A DNA stretch of 64,000 nt from Catonia carolina (Eukaryota > Arthropoda > Insecta > Hemiptera > Achilidae), in NCBI GenBank assembly GCA_035578175.1, contig JAQMRL010000002.1, forward strand, positions 132,558,171 to 132,622,170, given 5' to 3'. The position numbers were made by a program, and so were the translations under genes. Under the pieces are notes generated by a model. That model was not told the origin of the DNA. It was given only the letters and a program-made list of their open reading frames with translations, and searched no databases. Each line of letters starts with the position of its first letter. Within the stretch, counting starts at the first letter, position 1. Below, one piece after another: positions 10,851 through 21,093 of the stretch.

Positions 10851-11985
10851 AAAAGAATTATTTAAATAGAAATCCTATTTTTCATTAATTCATAATAGAA
10901 TAATAGAATATTTCTTTTATCAAATAAACCGCACCGTAACTGTGGGTAATTTCAATTAGAAACCACAGATTAATAAAATAATTGAATCAAGCAAATAGAG
11001 AAAGTTTTTGTAACCCTAATTACTAATCAATTGACTGACGTATTTGGCAGCCCGCATTTATAAGCTAATTTTGAGAAACACACGACAACTAACGTGTCAA
11101 AACACACACTATCACACATGCTTATTAAAGAGAGATAATTTTAGAGGTTGTATTATGTATTGATGTACGTAGTTGTTTGGTAGTGGGAGAAGGAGAATTT
11201 CCTAGAGATGCGGGTTTGAGAGTGGCAAAATGCTAATACGTATAGTACAATAGTATCTATACACGCACATTCATATATGCCAGCCTAGAGTTGTTATTAT
11301 AATACACGTGAGGAAGGTAGGAAGGGATGTTTGCAGCCTGCAGGTAATGAAGCCTGTAGGCCTTTAATAACAGAGCTCACTACGCTTAATCAGCCTATGA
11401 CGATTTAATTACTCTAGCCCTTATTATAGGCCAAGTATCAGGTCATGCACAGACGACTTGAGCGACAGTCATAAATTTGATTAATCTGTAAGTAAATCTA
11501 AAGTGGATAGAAGAAACATTTATTGTAGATTTTTCTTGGCCTAAAACTCAGACTGGATTGTATTTTCAAAATGTAAGAGTACTTCTTCCACACAGAGCTC
11601 GAGTTTATGTTTTGGAGCTTTAGCTTTTTCTTAATTCCGGATAAAACATTCTTTTCTTACATCACTCCACTTCGGTATGTAGGTTCACTTAACTTTTCCT
11701 ATTTAAAACCTGTAGTTCAACAGTTTTTCATAATTTATCAATAAAATATGTCTTTTATCCATGTTTGGTATCGTCAGGAATGTTTATGTTTCTTTGAAAG
11801 ATGTAGTTTTATTTTAGTATTATTTTTTCGTTTTGAAATTTGTAAAACTTTCTTAGTTCATTCTTATCAGATGTCCCTAGAATCTCATTCGTTTCTTTAT
11901 TATTTCATCCGATATGTTTTGAATTTTTAATTCTTTTTTGGATGATTCCTTCTCTAATGTTTTTCACTTTTTTCACTGTTTCAAT
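10851..11985. other. No gene seen
   Basis: Mixed sequence with no recognisable frame. The open frame at 11748-11930 is AT-rich and Phe/Ser-rich, as random AT-rich DNA tends to be. Confidence 0.4.
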
Positions 11986-11989
11986 ATTA

Positions 11990-12470
11990 TTATTGGATCC
12001 ATTGTTCTTCTTAGCGCGTTTGTGCGGTGCGTTTGTCACCAAGCGGAGACAAAGAACGAATCGAGGAAGAATCCCGCGGGACCCTCCTCCAGAACAGTGG
12101 ACTGTATGCGCTGCCGGGTGCCGTGCGTCTTGTGGAATTTTTATTTGGTTGGCGTATCCAAAATGCGATGTAAAGAAATACAAAATGATGCAGCCTCTTA
12201 CCTCCTTTTGCAGCGTGAATACTAGTGATGAGGGAGGTCAAAAGGGGAAAGACAAGAATATAGGGATAGGTATACCCACTGCACTGCTGTTTTCTTCCAG
12301 GCGATTTCTTCACAGGTCCCACGGTTGTATGCCGTTTTCCGGGAGCACGTAAAGCGATGCAATTAATAAAGCGAACGGACCAACTGTATTGGTCGCGAAC
12401 TGCCGAGCGAGTGCGCGGACACGGGCACAATAAAAAGCGACAGCTGCGCCCTCAACCCTTCAACTACAAA
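11990..12470. promoter_or_regulatory. GC-rich island with a possible histone-like promoter
   Basis: About 480 bp of raised GC with many CpG. Overlapping frames on both strands (11905-12430) are open only because stops are rare at this composition. At the right end an inverted CCAAT (ATTGG, 12388-12392) lies 37 bp before an A/T box (AATAAAAAG, 12429-12437). GCGACAGC follows directly, as it also does after the A/T box at 24566. No coding sequence or histone stem-loop follows. It could be an orphan promoter or the CpG-rich 5' end of a gene outside my recognition. Confidence 0.35.
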
Positions 12471-12841
12471 ATCAAATAATAGCGCTCTACCACTCCTTAC
12501 TATTATGTATTCTGTTTTTTTAACTATTCTCTTGCAATTTCTATGTTGTAGTTCAGTGATTGTATTGCATATAGGCTAATGCTTCTGGTAAAACTACTGT
12601 GTCTGATGTTTGTATCCCATGAAAGACTTTTTATTGCTTGTAGGCCTACTCTTCAATAATTAGTAGGGTGTAGAAAACTAATTGTTATAATTCTAATTTT
12701 TATTGCGGTTAGTACACGCAATGTTCCTACATGTCATGACATGGTAATGGCAATGTTTACCGGAGATAAGGCGATAATATCAAATGCTGTTGATCCGGCT
12801 AAAGCTTCGCACCAAATTCAATTCCATTTAACCCTTACAGA
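12471..12841. other. No gene seen
   Basis: Short AT-rich spacer before the LINE relic. Confidence 0.4.
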
Positions 12842-13440
12842 AGATGGCAAAACATAAAAATTAACGTCGTAAAATCTTCACAAATAACCTTTACGTTTAC
12901 ATGAAACGATTGTCCACCTGTCAGAATAATAACGCTCAAATTCCACTAAGTAATAACGTACGACATCTAGCCTTAAATCTCAACAGACAATTGCCGTGTA
13001 GTACACACGTTACAAAAACACGAAAAAACACCCTTTTATTTACTGAAACGGTTATCAAGCGGACGCTCAAAATTATCTTTAGAAAATGAAATACGAACTT
13101 ACAACAGTACTAAGACCAGCGTGGACTGAGAGTGTACAATTATGGGATTCTGCTACACCGTAGCAAACAAAACGTATTCAGGCAATACAGAAAAAATACT
13201 ATGTAATACTATAACACAATGTCCCCACTACGTAACCAAACAGCACACTACATAACGAGTTATTTCTACCATACGTGACAAACCTAGAAAAATACTTTTA
13301 TAACTCATTTCACGCTCGATTTAAAACGTACAAAAGTTCGTTCATACAAAAGATGTATTCGCGACAAATATCAGGTAATTCGCAGAAAAGGCTCAAGCGC
13401 CGATGGCCAAGAGACCTTCTTCAAATAAACTAGTGTGGTT
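12842..13440 (+). pseudogene. Jockey-like LINE reverse transcriptase 3' end, decayed
   Basis: Three consecutive family hallmarks can be followed across frameshifts: I-K-I-N-V-V-K-S-S-Q-I-T-F (about 12855), V-R-H-L-A-L-N-L-N-R-Q-L (12958 on, the family's V-K-Y-L-G-L-x-L-D-x-R-L), and S-V-Q-L-W-D-S-A (13130), close to the usual Y-G-I-Q-L-W-G. It ends R-L-K-R-R-W-P-R-D-L-L near 13430, the normal carboxyl end. The open frame 12901-13089 is a piece of it. The reverse transcriptase core and endonuclease are absent. Confidence 0.7.
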
Positions 13441-14450
13441 GCCGGTTGCCACGGCGGTGTCGACACCAATAAGTCTGTACAAGTAATTTACTTTACATCT
13501 TAACCTTCAAATTTACTAATTTTTATTCTTTTAACAGATTGCATACAAACAAAATAAAGTAAAAATATCATCGTATGTTTTTTAATTACGTTATCTATTC
13601 TAGCTAATACTATATCTTAACATTGTCATTTTTCTACTTTCTCTAGATTTTTGTTTTTCTTTATTATATTATTTTATCTTTTTATTTTTCGGTAAAATTT
13701 TCCTTACAAATTCTTCTACACCCACTAAATCAATTTATACTCGATTAAATGGGTATATTTATATTGAATCGGTTGAGCTAAAAGCTATTCAGGCTGAACA
13801 GTACATATATTCGTACATAAGATCGGGTTGAACGCTCTGAAGTTTCATTAGTGTGTAAATAAAATACTTAACAACAAAACTCCAAAACAGCTTTATGTAG
13901 TTGTCACTTTTCACTTTCTAGTATATTAGAAAAAATTCATAACACAAGCTTGTTTTCATTTAATATGCAGCTGTCTCAATCTTGACAACTAACTTATTTC
14001 TAAATTTTTAGACCATGTTTAAAATGAAAATATTAACTTTAATATATGCAGGTAAAAAAAGTTGACATAAGTATAAGCAGAGTTTAAAGGAACATATTTT
14101 TCTACAAACAAGAAGAAAAAAATATTTTATCATTGCACTATAGGTGCAGGCACTAACAAAATACATCAGATACATCCGCTTAGTACTTAATTCATTACTC
14201 TAATAAAAATAATAACGGAAACACAGCATACATTGAAAATAAACACGTTAAATAACACACATTATTTTTTTTAATAGATTAAAACTGGTCTTAAAGACCA
14301 ACCATTAATTTTCGTTCATATTATCTTAAAAACTAAATACTTAAATTATATAATCCATTCAACAATGTTTTATATCAACACTAAAATATACACAAAACTA
14401 TTCACTACTTTTGGACTTCAAACTGCTCTGCTTTAACACATCACACTCCA
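13441..14450. other. No gene seen
   Basis: AT-rich sequence with no supported feature. Confidence 0.4.
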
Positions 14451-14453
14451 CAG

Positions 14454-15261
14454 TTACACAAGTTCGAAGGGCTTCTTCCTACTAAGCCTTCTAGGAACAT
14501 TTTCATAATCAAGAAGTTGAATTGCTTCAGGATTGATGTGGCCATGTAGACGAGCTTCATGTTTGATAGCAAATCTTCTTATCTCACTGGACACAAAAGG
14601 GACACAGAACTCACTGGACACAAAATAATTAATTTCCGTTTCATCCCTTCCCATAGTTCTCATAACACCACCCTACCCAAATTTTCCGTGAGAACCGGTC
14701 CTCCTTCATTCTTCGCAAATGACCGTACCTGATAAGTTTTCTTTCTTCAATTGTATCAATTATTAATATAATTTAGAATAATTAAACTTAATATAATTTT
14801 ATGTCCACTTTCTTTTATTCCTATCTTGGTCATAGTCAACTGACAACTTCAAGATCTCTATGCAGATCACTATTCCTAATGTACCAAAGGGCATTAACCA
14901 TAGCTCTCAGTACTTTGTTCTGAAACGTCTGTATAATCCTTATCTGACTTTCTCTGGCGCAACCCCAAAGTTGTATACCATAAATCCAGATGGGTTTTAA
15001 AATTTGTTTATAGATTGTTACTTTATTATAAAGAGGCAGCTGCGATTGACGTCCCAGTAACCAATATAGTTTCCTATATCGCAGGCCAAGCTCAGCTCTT
15101 TTTATCTTAATGTGCTCCTTCCATTTCAGTTTCGTAGCTAAAGTCATTCCTAAATACTTTGCAGTGTTCGCAGATGGTACAATGTTTCCATTTATGGTGA
15201 CTGATAAAGGATCTGCAATATTTTTATTGGTGAAATACACATTATTAATATAACAAATCAA
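14454..15261 (-). pseudogene. Jockey-like LINE 3' end carrying an insertion
   Basis: Minus strand 15261-14836 encodes about 141 residues of the region after the reverse transcriptase core: A-K-Y-L-G-M-T-L-A-T-K-L-K-W-K-E-H-I, then L-P-L-Y-N-K-V and L-K-P-I-W-I-Y-G-I-Q-L-W-G, then N-S-D-L-H-R-D-L. The expected continuation, E-I-R-R-F-A-I-K-H-E...H-I-N-P-E-A-I-Q-L-L-D...R-R-L-S-R-K-K-P, appears only at 14610-14454. Positions 14627-14845, foreign to this LINE, separate the two parts. The reading frame is clean enough to suggest moderate age. Confidence 0.75.
14627..14845 (-). repeat. RTE-like fragment duplicated at 16457-16687
   Basis: Nearly identical to 16457-16687. On the minus strand it reads E-E-R-K-L-I-R-Y-G-H-L-R-R-M-K-E-D-R-F, the conserved G-H-x-x-R-M block near the carboxyl end of RTE-like elements. 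It interrupts the Jockey-like relic here. Confidence 0.7.
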
Positions 15262-15289
15262 TATATTTCAGTAGGAAATGGGAAGGTCT

Positions 15290-16440
15290 TCTACTGCACA
15301 GAATGTAAACAGGAGACGTTGGTTTTTCAAAATTTAGATTAAAAAATTATTGAAATACTAATTGATTTTATTTTGTTTAGGTATCTCCAAAGAGAGTTGC
15401 ATTTTCATGTCAATTTTTTTTTTAGCAAATCTGTTATGTTCTTTAAAGAGCAGGTGGTAGATAAATTCTTTAATAAAAAGAACAGTAATTACGAAAAATA
15501 ATTGTCCAGAAGTGTCTAACGGTTAATAACTTTAAACATACTTGGGTGATAATAATTACTACAAACCATATTGTACAATGTATCAATTAGTAACATATTC
15601 GTAGCATTCCGGAGATCATTAATAAAAAAATAATTACACCAGCCAAGATTCGCAACCCAAGAAAAAACTTACTGAATTCATTTTTACAGGATATGAGTGT
15701 TTCACACGTAACCTATTGATTTAATATATTTCTATGTAAGCTTGACTCTGTGATATGTATCTATATATCTTTTTACGCTGTGAGCCACAGAAACATTTTC
15801 AATAGCTCTAAGAGCTTTTCACCACCTATAAAAATTGCAATTACTTGAGTTGCATGTTCTCAAATACTGAAATGAAAGAAAGCCATCAGTTCGATATCTC
15901 TATTTTATCAACGTCACACGATACCTCGTAAAATAGAAACAAACACATACACACAATACTGCGTCTCTCATACCGAAGGGGAAAGAGAAGAGCGGTGGAG
16001 ACGCCTTCATCAATCAGCCCTGTGATGAACCCCTCCCACTTTCTGAAAATGGTTAGCGTCTGTGAAGCATCGCACGGATACAGAGTAGTACTCACACACC
16101 ATATGTTATTTCACTTGAATTAATTAATTAATTAAATTCGACGTTACAGTAAAGTGGCACACGTGTGTATGTGTGGGAGCGCTTCACAGAAAAATTAATT
16201 CTAAAAAGCCTTGCAATCTTTCATTTTAATTTTTTTCTTTATTTACAATGCGGTAATCAATATTCTAAAATATATACCAATAAAATATTAAAAGTTTTAA
16301 TAACGTCCTATTAAAGTTCTAAGTTAACTGGACATTCACGATACAAAACAAAAATGAACTAACGTGTTTTAACCTGAAAATAATAATATAAGGAAAAGTA
16401 GAATTTACGTTTCCCTAAATGCATTTTCTATTATTCCCAA
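15290..16440. other. No gene seen
   Basis: AT-rich with short chance frames (e.g. 15886-16095 minus). Nothing supported. Confidence 0.4.
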
Positions 16441-16456
16441 TAAACTTTTTTTTAAA

Positions 16457-16760
16457 TAATTAATTTCCGTTTCATCCCTTCCCATAGTTCTCATAACACC
16501 ACCCTACCCAAATTTTCCATGAGAACCGATCCTCCTTCATTCTTCGCAAATGACCGTACCTGATAAGTTGTCTTTCTTCAATTGTATCAATTAATACAAT
16601 TTTAATACTGAATAATTAAACTTAATATAATTTTGTGTCCACTTTCTTTTATTCCTATCTTGGTCTAGCATAGTCAACTGACAAATTCGTTTCCAGAAAC
16701 TCATTTCCGTAGCTGTTATTCTGTTTTTAAATGTTGGTTGGAGAGTTCAGACTTTTGAAT
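16457..16760 (-). pseudogene. RTE-like LINE carboxyl-end fragment
   Basis: Minus strand reads R-I-T-A-T-E-M-S-F-W-K-R at about 16730-16690, matching the family's R-L-x-A-x-E-M-x-F-x-R-R. The G-H-L-R-R-M-K-E-D-R-F block follows. It is longer upstream than its twin at 14627-14845, so it is the fuller version. Confidence 0.6.
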
Positions 16761-17110
16761 CATAAACGAAGAGGTTTATAATGAAAGAACAAACATTTCT
16801 TTTTAGTGTCACAAGATAAGCGATATTACTCCAAAAAACAGAGTGTAACATTCTAGTAACGGTCCTTACTCTATCAACCTTTACAAAAATATTATTATCC
16901 GGTATGTTATCTGACGTTAAATATATTAACAGTCGTGCATCAACTCAATTAACCTGTTACCAGCTTGTTCATCATGTTTCCGCCCTCTAACAACCACACA
17001 TTTAATGTTCTCAATGTTAATTTAAATCCTTACTCGTGGTACTCTTCGATCAATTATCGAATCATACATTCTGTCTCCTGTTCATCATTAGCCACCCTAC
17101 TTGGATAACA
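16761..17110. other. Possible upstream remnant of the RTE-like fragment
   Basis: The minus strand shows short stretches resembling the region before the E-M-x-F motif, with many stops. Not firm enough to call. Confidence 0.3.
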
Positions 17111-17112
17111 TA

Positions 17113-18048
17113 CGAGGTGTGGCTATTAAATAATGAGACAGACGTTGTAAAAAATTACATTTTTATTTTATACATAATCACTTATTGTCACCTTCAATAT
17201 ACACTCCTTTTCTATCCCTACAACGCTCAATGCGAATTTTCCATTGTTGGAACCAGTGCTGGAAGTCATCTTCTGTCAGCTCCTTCAGAACACGTGCCGC
17301 TTTCTCTTTTACAGCTTCAACAGAATCAAATCTTGTCCCTTTTAATGCAGATTTCGCCTTAGGGAACAGGTAGCAGCCACATGGTGCCAGGTCTGGTGAA
17401 TAAGGTGGATGTTCTGACACTGAGATGCTGTACTTGGCTAGGAACCTCTTGACAGAAAACGCGGAATGAGCTGGCGCATTGTCTTGGTGGAGAACTCATG
17501 ATTTGTCCTTCCACATTTCGGGGCGTTTTTACCTTACTCTTTGACGTAGTTTAAAAAGTACCTCAAGGTAGTAATACTGATTAATTGTTTGACCTTCAGG
17601 GACCCATTAAAGGTACACAATTCCATGGATATAAAAAAAAACAATCATCATTGCTTTAAATTTTGACTTGCTCATTCAAGCTTTTTTGGCTCTTGGTGAA
17701 GTTCGGCTCTTTCAGTGGATGGATTGACGCTTCGTTTCCGGATCATAAGTAAAAAACCATGTTTCATCACATGTTACTATCGTTTCCAAAAAATTTGGGT
17801 ATTTTCAATCACGTACAAAGTGTTAGTGCAAATATTTTTGCGAGCTTCATTTCAAACATTTTTGAGCAACACGTGTCCTGAAGGAGCTGACAGAAAATGA
17901 CTTCCAGCTCTGTTTCCAACAATTGAAAATTCGCATGGAGCGTTGTAGGGATAGATAAGGGTGTATATTAAAGGTGACAATAAGTGATTATGTATAAAAT
18001 AAAAATAATTTATTTACGTCAGTCTCGTTATTTAGTAGCCACACCTCG
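17113..18048 (-). mobile_element. Palindromic mariner derivative M1
   Basis: A roughly 936 bp element flanked by TA (17111-17112, 18049-18050). Both ends are the mariner 3' end in inverted orientation: CGAGGTGTGGCTATTAAATA on the left, and TTATTTAGTAGCCACACCTCG on the right when read outward in reverse. The arms are about 180 bp each (17113-17294 and 17871-18048). The centre is antisense transposase. No 5' end of mariner is present. The junction (about 17871) differs from that of M2 and M3, so this copy arose separately or was remodelled. It cannot make transposase. Confidence 0.85.
17178..17880 (-). pseudogene. mariner (DD34D) transposase, carboxyl two thirds
   Basis: Read from 17880 down: V-T-C-D-E-T-W (first catalytic Asp, about 17775), Y-D-P-E-like and I-V-Y-L-N-W-V-P-E-G-like blocks, the D-N-A-P-A-H region, then H-P-P-Y-S-P-D-L-A-P-C and E-L-T-E-D-D-F-Q near the end. 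In intact relatives the second and third Asp are 34 residues apart. Here the third Asp is Gly (codon at 17376-17378), and the next Phe is Cys. Several stops break the upstream half. Inactive. Confidence 0.8.
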
Positions 18049-18284
18049 TATATATAAAAGTGTAGTTATTTTCGTTCCCCATTCAGGAAAACTTTTTTAG
18101 CACACTTTCAGTCCAGTTCTTGAGAAAAAAGTTTATAAAACCCTTAAAAAGAACCGGCGAGGATGAATATATCTACCTGACTATGGTTTCCAATAAAATT
18201 ATCAAAGTAACTATTACCCATCTAAAAACAACTTTTTCTACGCATTTACAACTTTTTTTAGAAAGAATTTCAATCCAAAAACGG

Positions 18285-18420
18285 CAGGCCCGAGGTGTAG
18301 TGGTCAGTGCGACAGGCTTCTTCGCTAGGGGTCCTGGGTACGATTCCCGGTCGTCACCAATTTTAATCTGTCACCCTTTACTCGTCTGCATTAACAGTAA
18401 TATGCAGAACAGTTAGATAT
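18285..18420 (+). repeat. tRNA-derived SINE, fourth family
   Basis: A-box-like TAGTGGTCAGTG (18298-18309) and B-box-like GGTACGATTCC (18337-18347) at tRNA spacing. A body follows containing CGTCTGCATTAACAGTAAT. The same body occurs in reverse at 60110-60262, so these are one family. Confidence 0.65.
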
Positions 18421-19200
18421 AAAACTTTAAGCAACTCGAAATAACAAAAATATTGCATTAATAGCACTGATAATCTAAGAGATTCAAATTCGCTTACAAT
18501 ACTAAATGGTTACATTACAAGTTTGCTACTAAAATCTATACTAAACGTTATTTACGAATTAACGAATAATGATAGCAGTAATGAATGAATATAAAAAGGA
18601 ACGGTTTAATTTTTTTTAAGTGATCCTGTAAATACTGGGTACTTTAAAGTTTTTTATGCTGCTGAGGGAATATGAATAATAATCTTGGTGACAAAAACGT
18701 GTTAACGGTACTTTTTTGTTATCAAAGATTACAATAATTTTGAAAGAGAATAGCTGAAAAACATTCTGATGATGGCATGCCTCCAACTAACACCAAACAA
18801 TGAACGGATTGGACTATCCTAACACAACGAGAGATTAAATATGGGGAAGGAGTGTGGGTATTAACATCCATTCTTCCCCATCGACCACAAAACACCAACC
18901 CTTTTATAATATAATCCAGTTAATCATTAAAAACAAGCATGTACAATTTGCATTACAAATTTTATGTAAAATTGTTAAACCAATAAGAAAAAATAACAAT
19001 GGACATGCATGAGGGGGCTTGGAGGAGGATGATATTGAAATATTAAAATAATGAAATGAATTTACAACAGTTTTAATGAATAGACAAATTTTTACACTAT
19101 TACAATGGTTATATAGTTAATACCTTGCAAATTATCTACTATAAAACTTAAAGTTTGTTTATAATTTATGCACATATTACTAATATTTATCAATAAAAAA
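18421..19200. other. No gene seen
   Basis: AT-rich stretch. Nothing supported. Confidence 0.4.
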
Positions 19201-19658
19201 AAATTTGGTGTCAAACAATCACAAGACTCTCTTCCCATTGTAAATAGTGAAAAATATAACCTATGTTTAATCATTAATAAATAATAATGTAAAATAAAAA
19301 ATAAACCTAATTTTATTCATTTGGGATGACGCTAAATGAAAATCAATCTCTGTTGAACTTAAGAATATGAAAATCCACAAACTGATGCTACAATAAGCTA
19401 CGAAGGAAAAAATGCTTGAATTTAGAATTATAAAGTATGAAAACTTTGTCGTAAAATGCATATTAAGATCGTAATCTTAAAAAAGCACACGTTTACAGAT
19501 TTCAATGAGGAAAATAAGAGAAATCACTATTTGACGCTAAACTACAATACTAAGCGCTGCAGAAAAAGGTGCTTGTAATAAAAGTTGTCAATTTTTGAAT
19601 TTTATACAACTTAATTATATATATGTCGTTTTTTGAATTATCTATAACTTTGATTATA

Positions 19659-20286
19659 CCGTGCGTTCGGAAAGTCGCTGTGCACTGGAATTGTGACTAT
19701 GGATTTATGAAAATATGTATAAAGAAATGACTAAGCATTTTGGAAAAAAATTTTTACGTTATTGTTCTGATATTTTAGAGAACTTTACGCATCAAATAAC
19801 ACAAGTGGAAATGAATAATGGTTGGTTCCAACAAGACGGGGCAACAGCACATACATCTAACATCTCAATGGCTTTCCTGCGCAACGTGTTTGGTGAACGA
19901 ATAATTTCAAAGAATTTGTGGCCTGCAAGATCTCCTGATCTGACTCCCCCCGATTTCTTTTTATGGGGTGCGGCGAAACAAACTGTGTATCGGAACAGAC
20001 CACACACGATTGACGAACTTAAAGCCGCAATAACGGCATACATTCAAGGAATCACTGTTCTTCAGTTGCGAAAGGTGTTTGCAAACAAAATGAAACGAGT
20101 GCAATGCTGTATTGATGCCAATGGAGGTCATTTCGAACACCTTCTATAAACAATGTAATCACGGTTTAACAATGTAATTAAGGTATTGAATAAATTTTTT
20201 TCCAAAATGCTTAGTCATTTCTTTATACATATTTTCATAAATCCATAGTCACAATTCCAGTGCACAGCGACTTTCCGAACGCACGG
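19659..20286 (+). mobile_element. Young DDxD transposon, internally deleted
   Basis: A 628 bp element with a TA duplication (19657-19658, 20287-20288). The terminal inverted repeats start CCGTGCGTTCGGAAAGTCGC and appear identical over about 95 bp (19659-19753 against 20192-20286). The left repeat runs directly into the middle of the transposase gene, so the amino-terminal half is missing. The arms are unusually long and perfect, so the left one may itself be a copy of the 3' end, as in 21094-21736. Confidence 0.9.
19715..20149 (+). CDS. Truncated IS630/Tc1/mariner-type transposase, catalytic end
   Basis: A 144-codon frame. The first 15 or so residues are translated terminal repeat and not native. 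From about residue 16 it is transposase: W-F-Q-Q-D-G-A-T-A-H-T (second catalytic Asp), L-W-P-A-R-S-P-D-L-T-P-P-D-F-F-L-W-G (third Asp), P-H-T-I-D-E-L-K-A-A-I, and the end C-x-x-A-N-G-G-H-F-E-H-L-L. I count 38 residues between the second and third Asp, so it is not DD34D mariner. The carboxyl end resembles the partners of DUF4817-type HTH domains. The first catalytic Asp and the DNA-binding domain are lost, so it cannot be active alone, but the frame is intact and young. Confidence 0.8.
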   Translation: MYKEMTKHFGKKFLRYCSDILENFTHQITQVEMNNGWFQQDGATAHTSNISMAFLRNVFGERIISKNLWPARSPDLTPPDFFLWGAAKQTVYRNRPHTIDELKAAITAYIQGITVLQLRKVFANKMKRVQCCIDANGGHFEHLL

Positions 20287-20727
20287 TACAATTGCCCCTT
20301 AAAATTATTATATTAAGGCCGTAATTTTAAAAACAACAATTTTTCATCACGAGAGAACAGCTCCCATGAATTTCAGCACATACATGCATTAAGTAAGGCA
20401 ATTTTAACGAAAATCATACAAGCCGTTTTGAGAAAATCGCAAAAAATTGAAAATTACACGATCTACTTCCGGTTGTCCAATATTGATGACAAAGTTCGTG
20501 TAGTGTCCTCTCATGTAACGTAACTAAAGTTCCAAGTTTTACCTTCGAACAAATTTCCATTCTTGAGATATTTTCTTCACACACATATACAGCCCAATTG
20601 TTTATAAAATGTTTTTTGGGCTCAGAGGGCCTGAAAACATGTATTTCCGGTTAAAACACGACTTCGTAAAATCGATATGAAACAATACTTTCCGCCTCTA
20701 CATTTCATGTAGGGTAAGAGAGAGTAA

Positions 20728-21093
20728 AATCATATAATTATTTTTTTAAAATTGGTTATCTACTTATTTTTAAAATACTTTTAAACCTGTATTTAAATTT
20801 AATAAAAATTACTAATGATACACTTTACACCAACTGTTGTCCGTAATTCCACTTCAATAAATTTTATTATAAATATTGACCAACCTCCTTCCAGTCTGAA
20901 TGGCTACGATTAATCACTAATGCAACGTAGAACGTCTCAAGTTCAATTTTACATCTATACCTAAACATCTTATTCTTACTAGTATACAGTGCTAAACATG
21001 TGTACAACAAATTAAAATACTGTCAAAATTAGTTTCCAAGATATAAAAGCCTATGCAGAAATATTAGTACACCGAATACAAAAACGAAGATAC
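20728..21093. other. Spacer between two copies of the DDxD element
   Basis: AT-rich, no gene seen. Confidence 0.5.

Larger units (their letters stand above)
19203..20727 (-). repeat. Dispersed family C, copy d, split by a transposon
   Basis: Family C sequence runs 19203-19658 (TTGGTGTCAAACAATCAC at the left) and resumes at 20287-20727 (ending GGGTAAGAGAGAGT). The DDxD element 19659-20286 is inserted at a TA. This gives a clear nested order: family C first, transposon later. Confidence 0.75.

Noticed and set aside
11905..12430. Overlapping 92-139-codon genes on both strands
   Set aside because: Four frames are open at once in a GC-rich block, as expected by chance. None has a recognisable domain.
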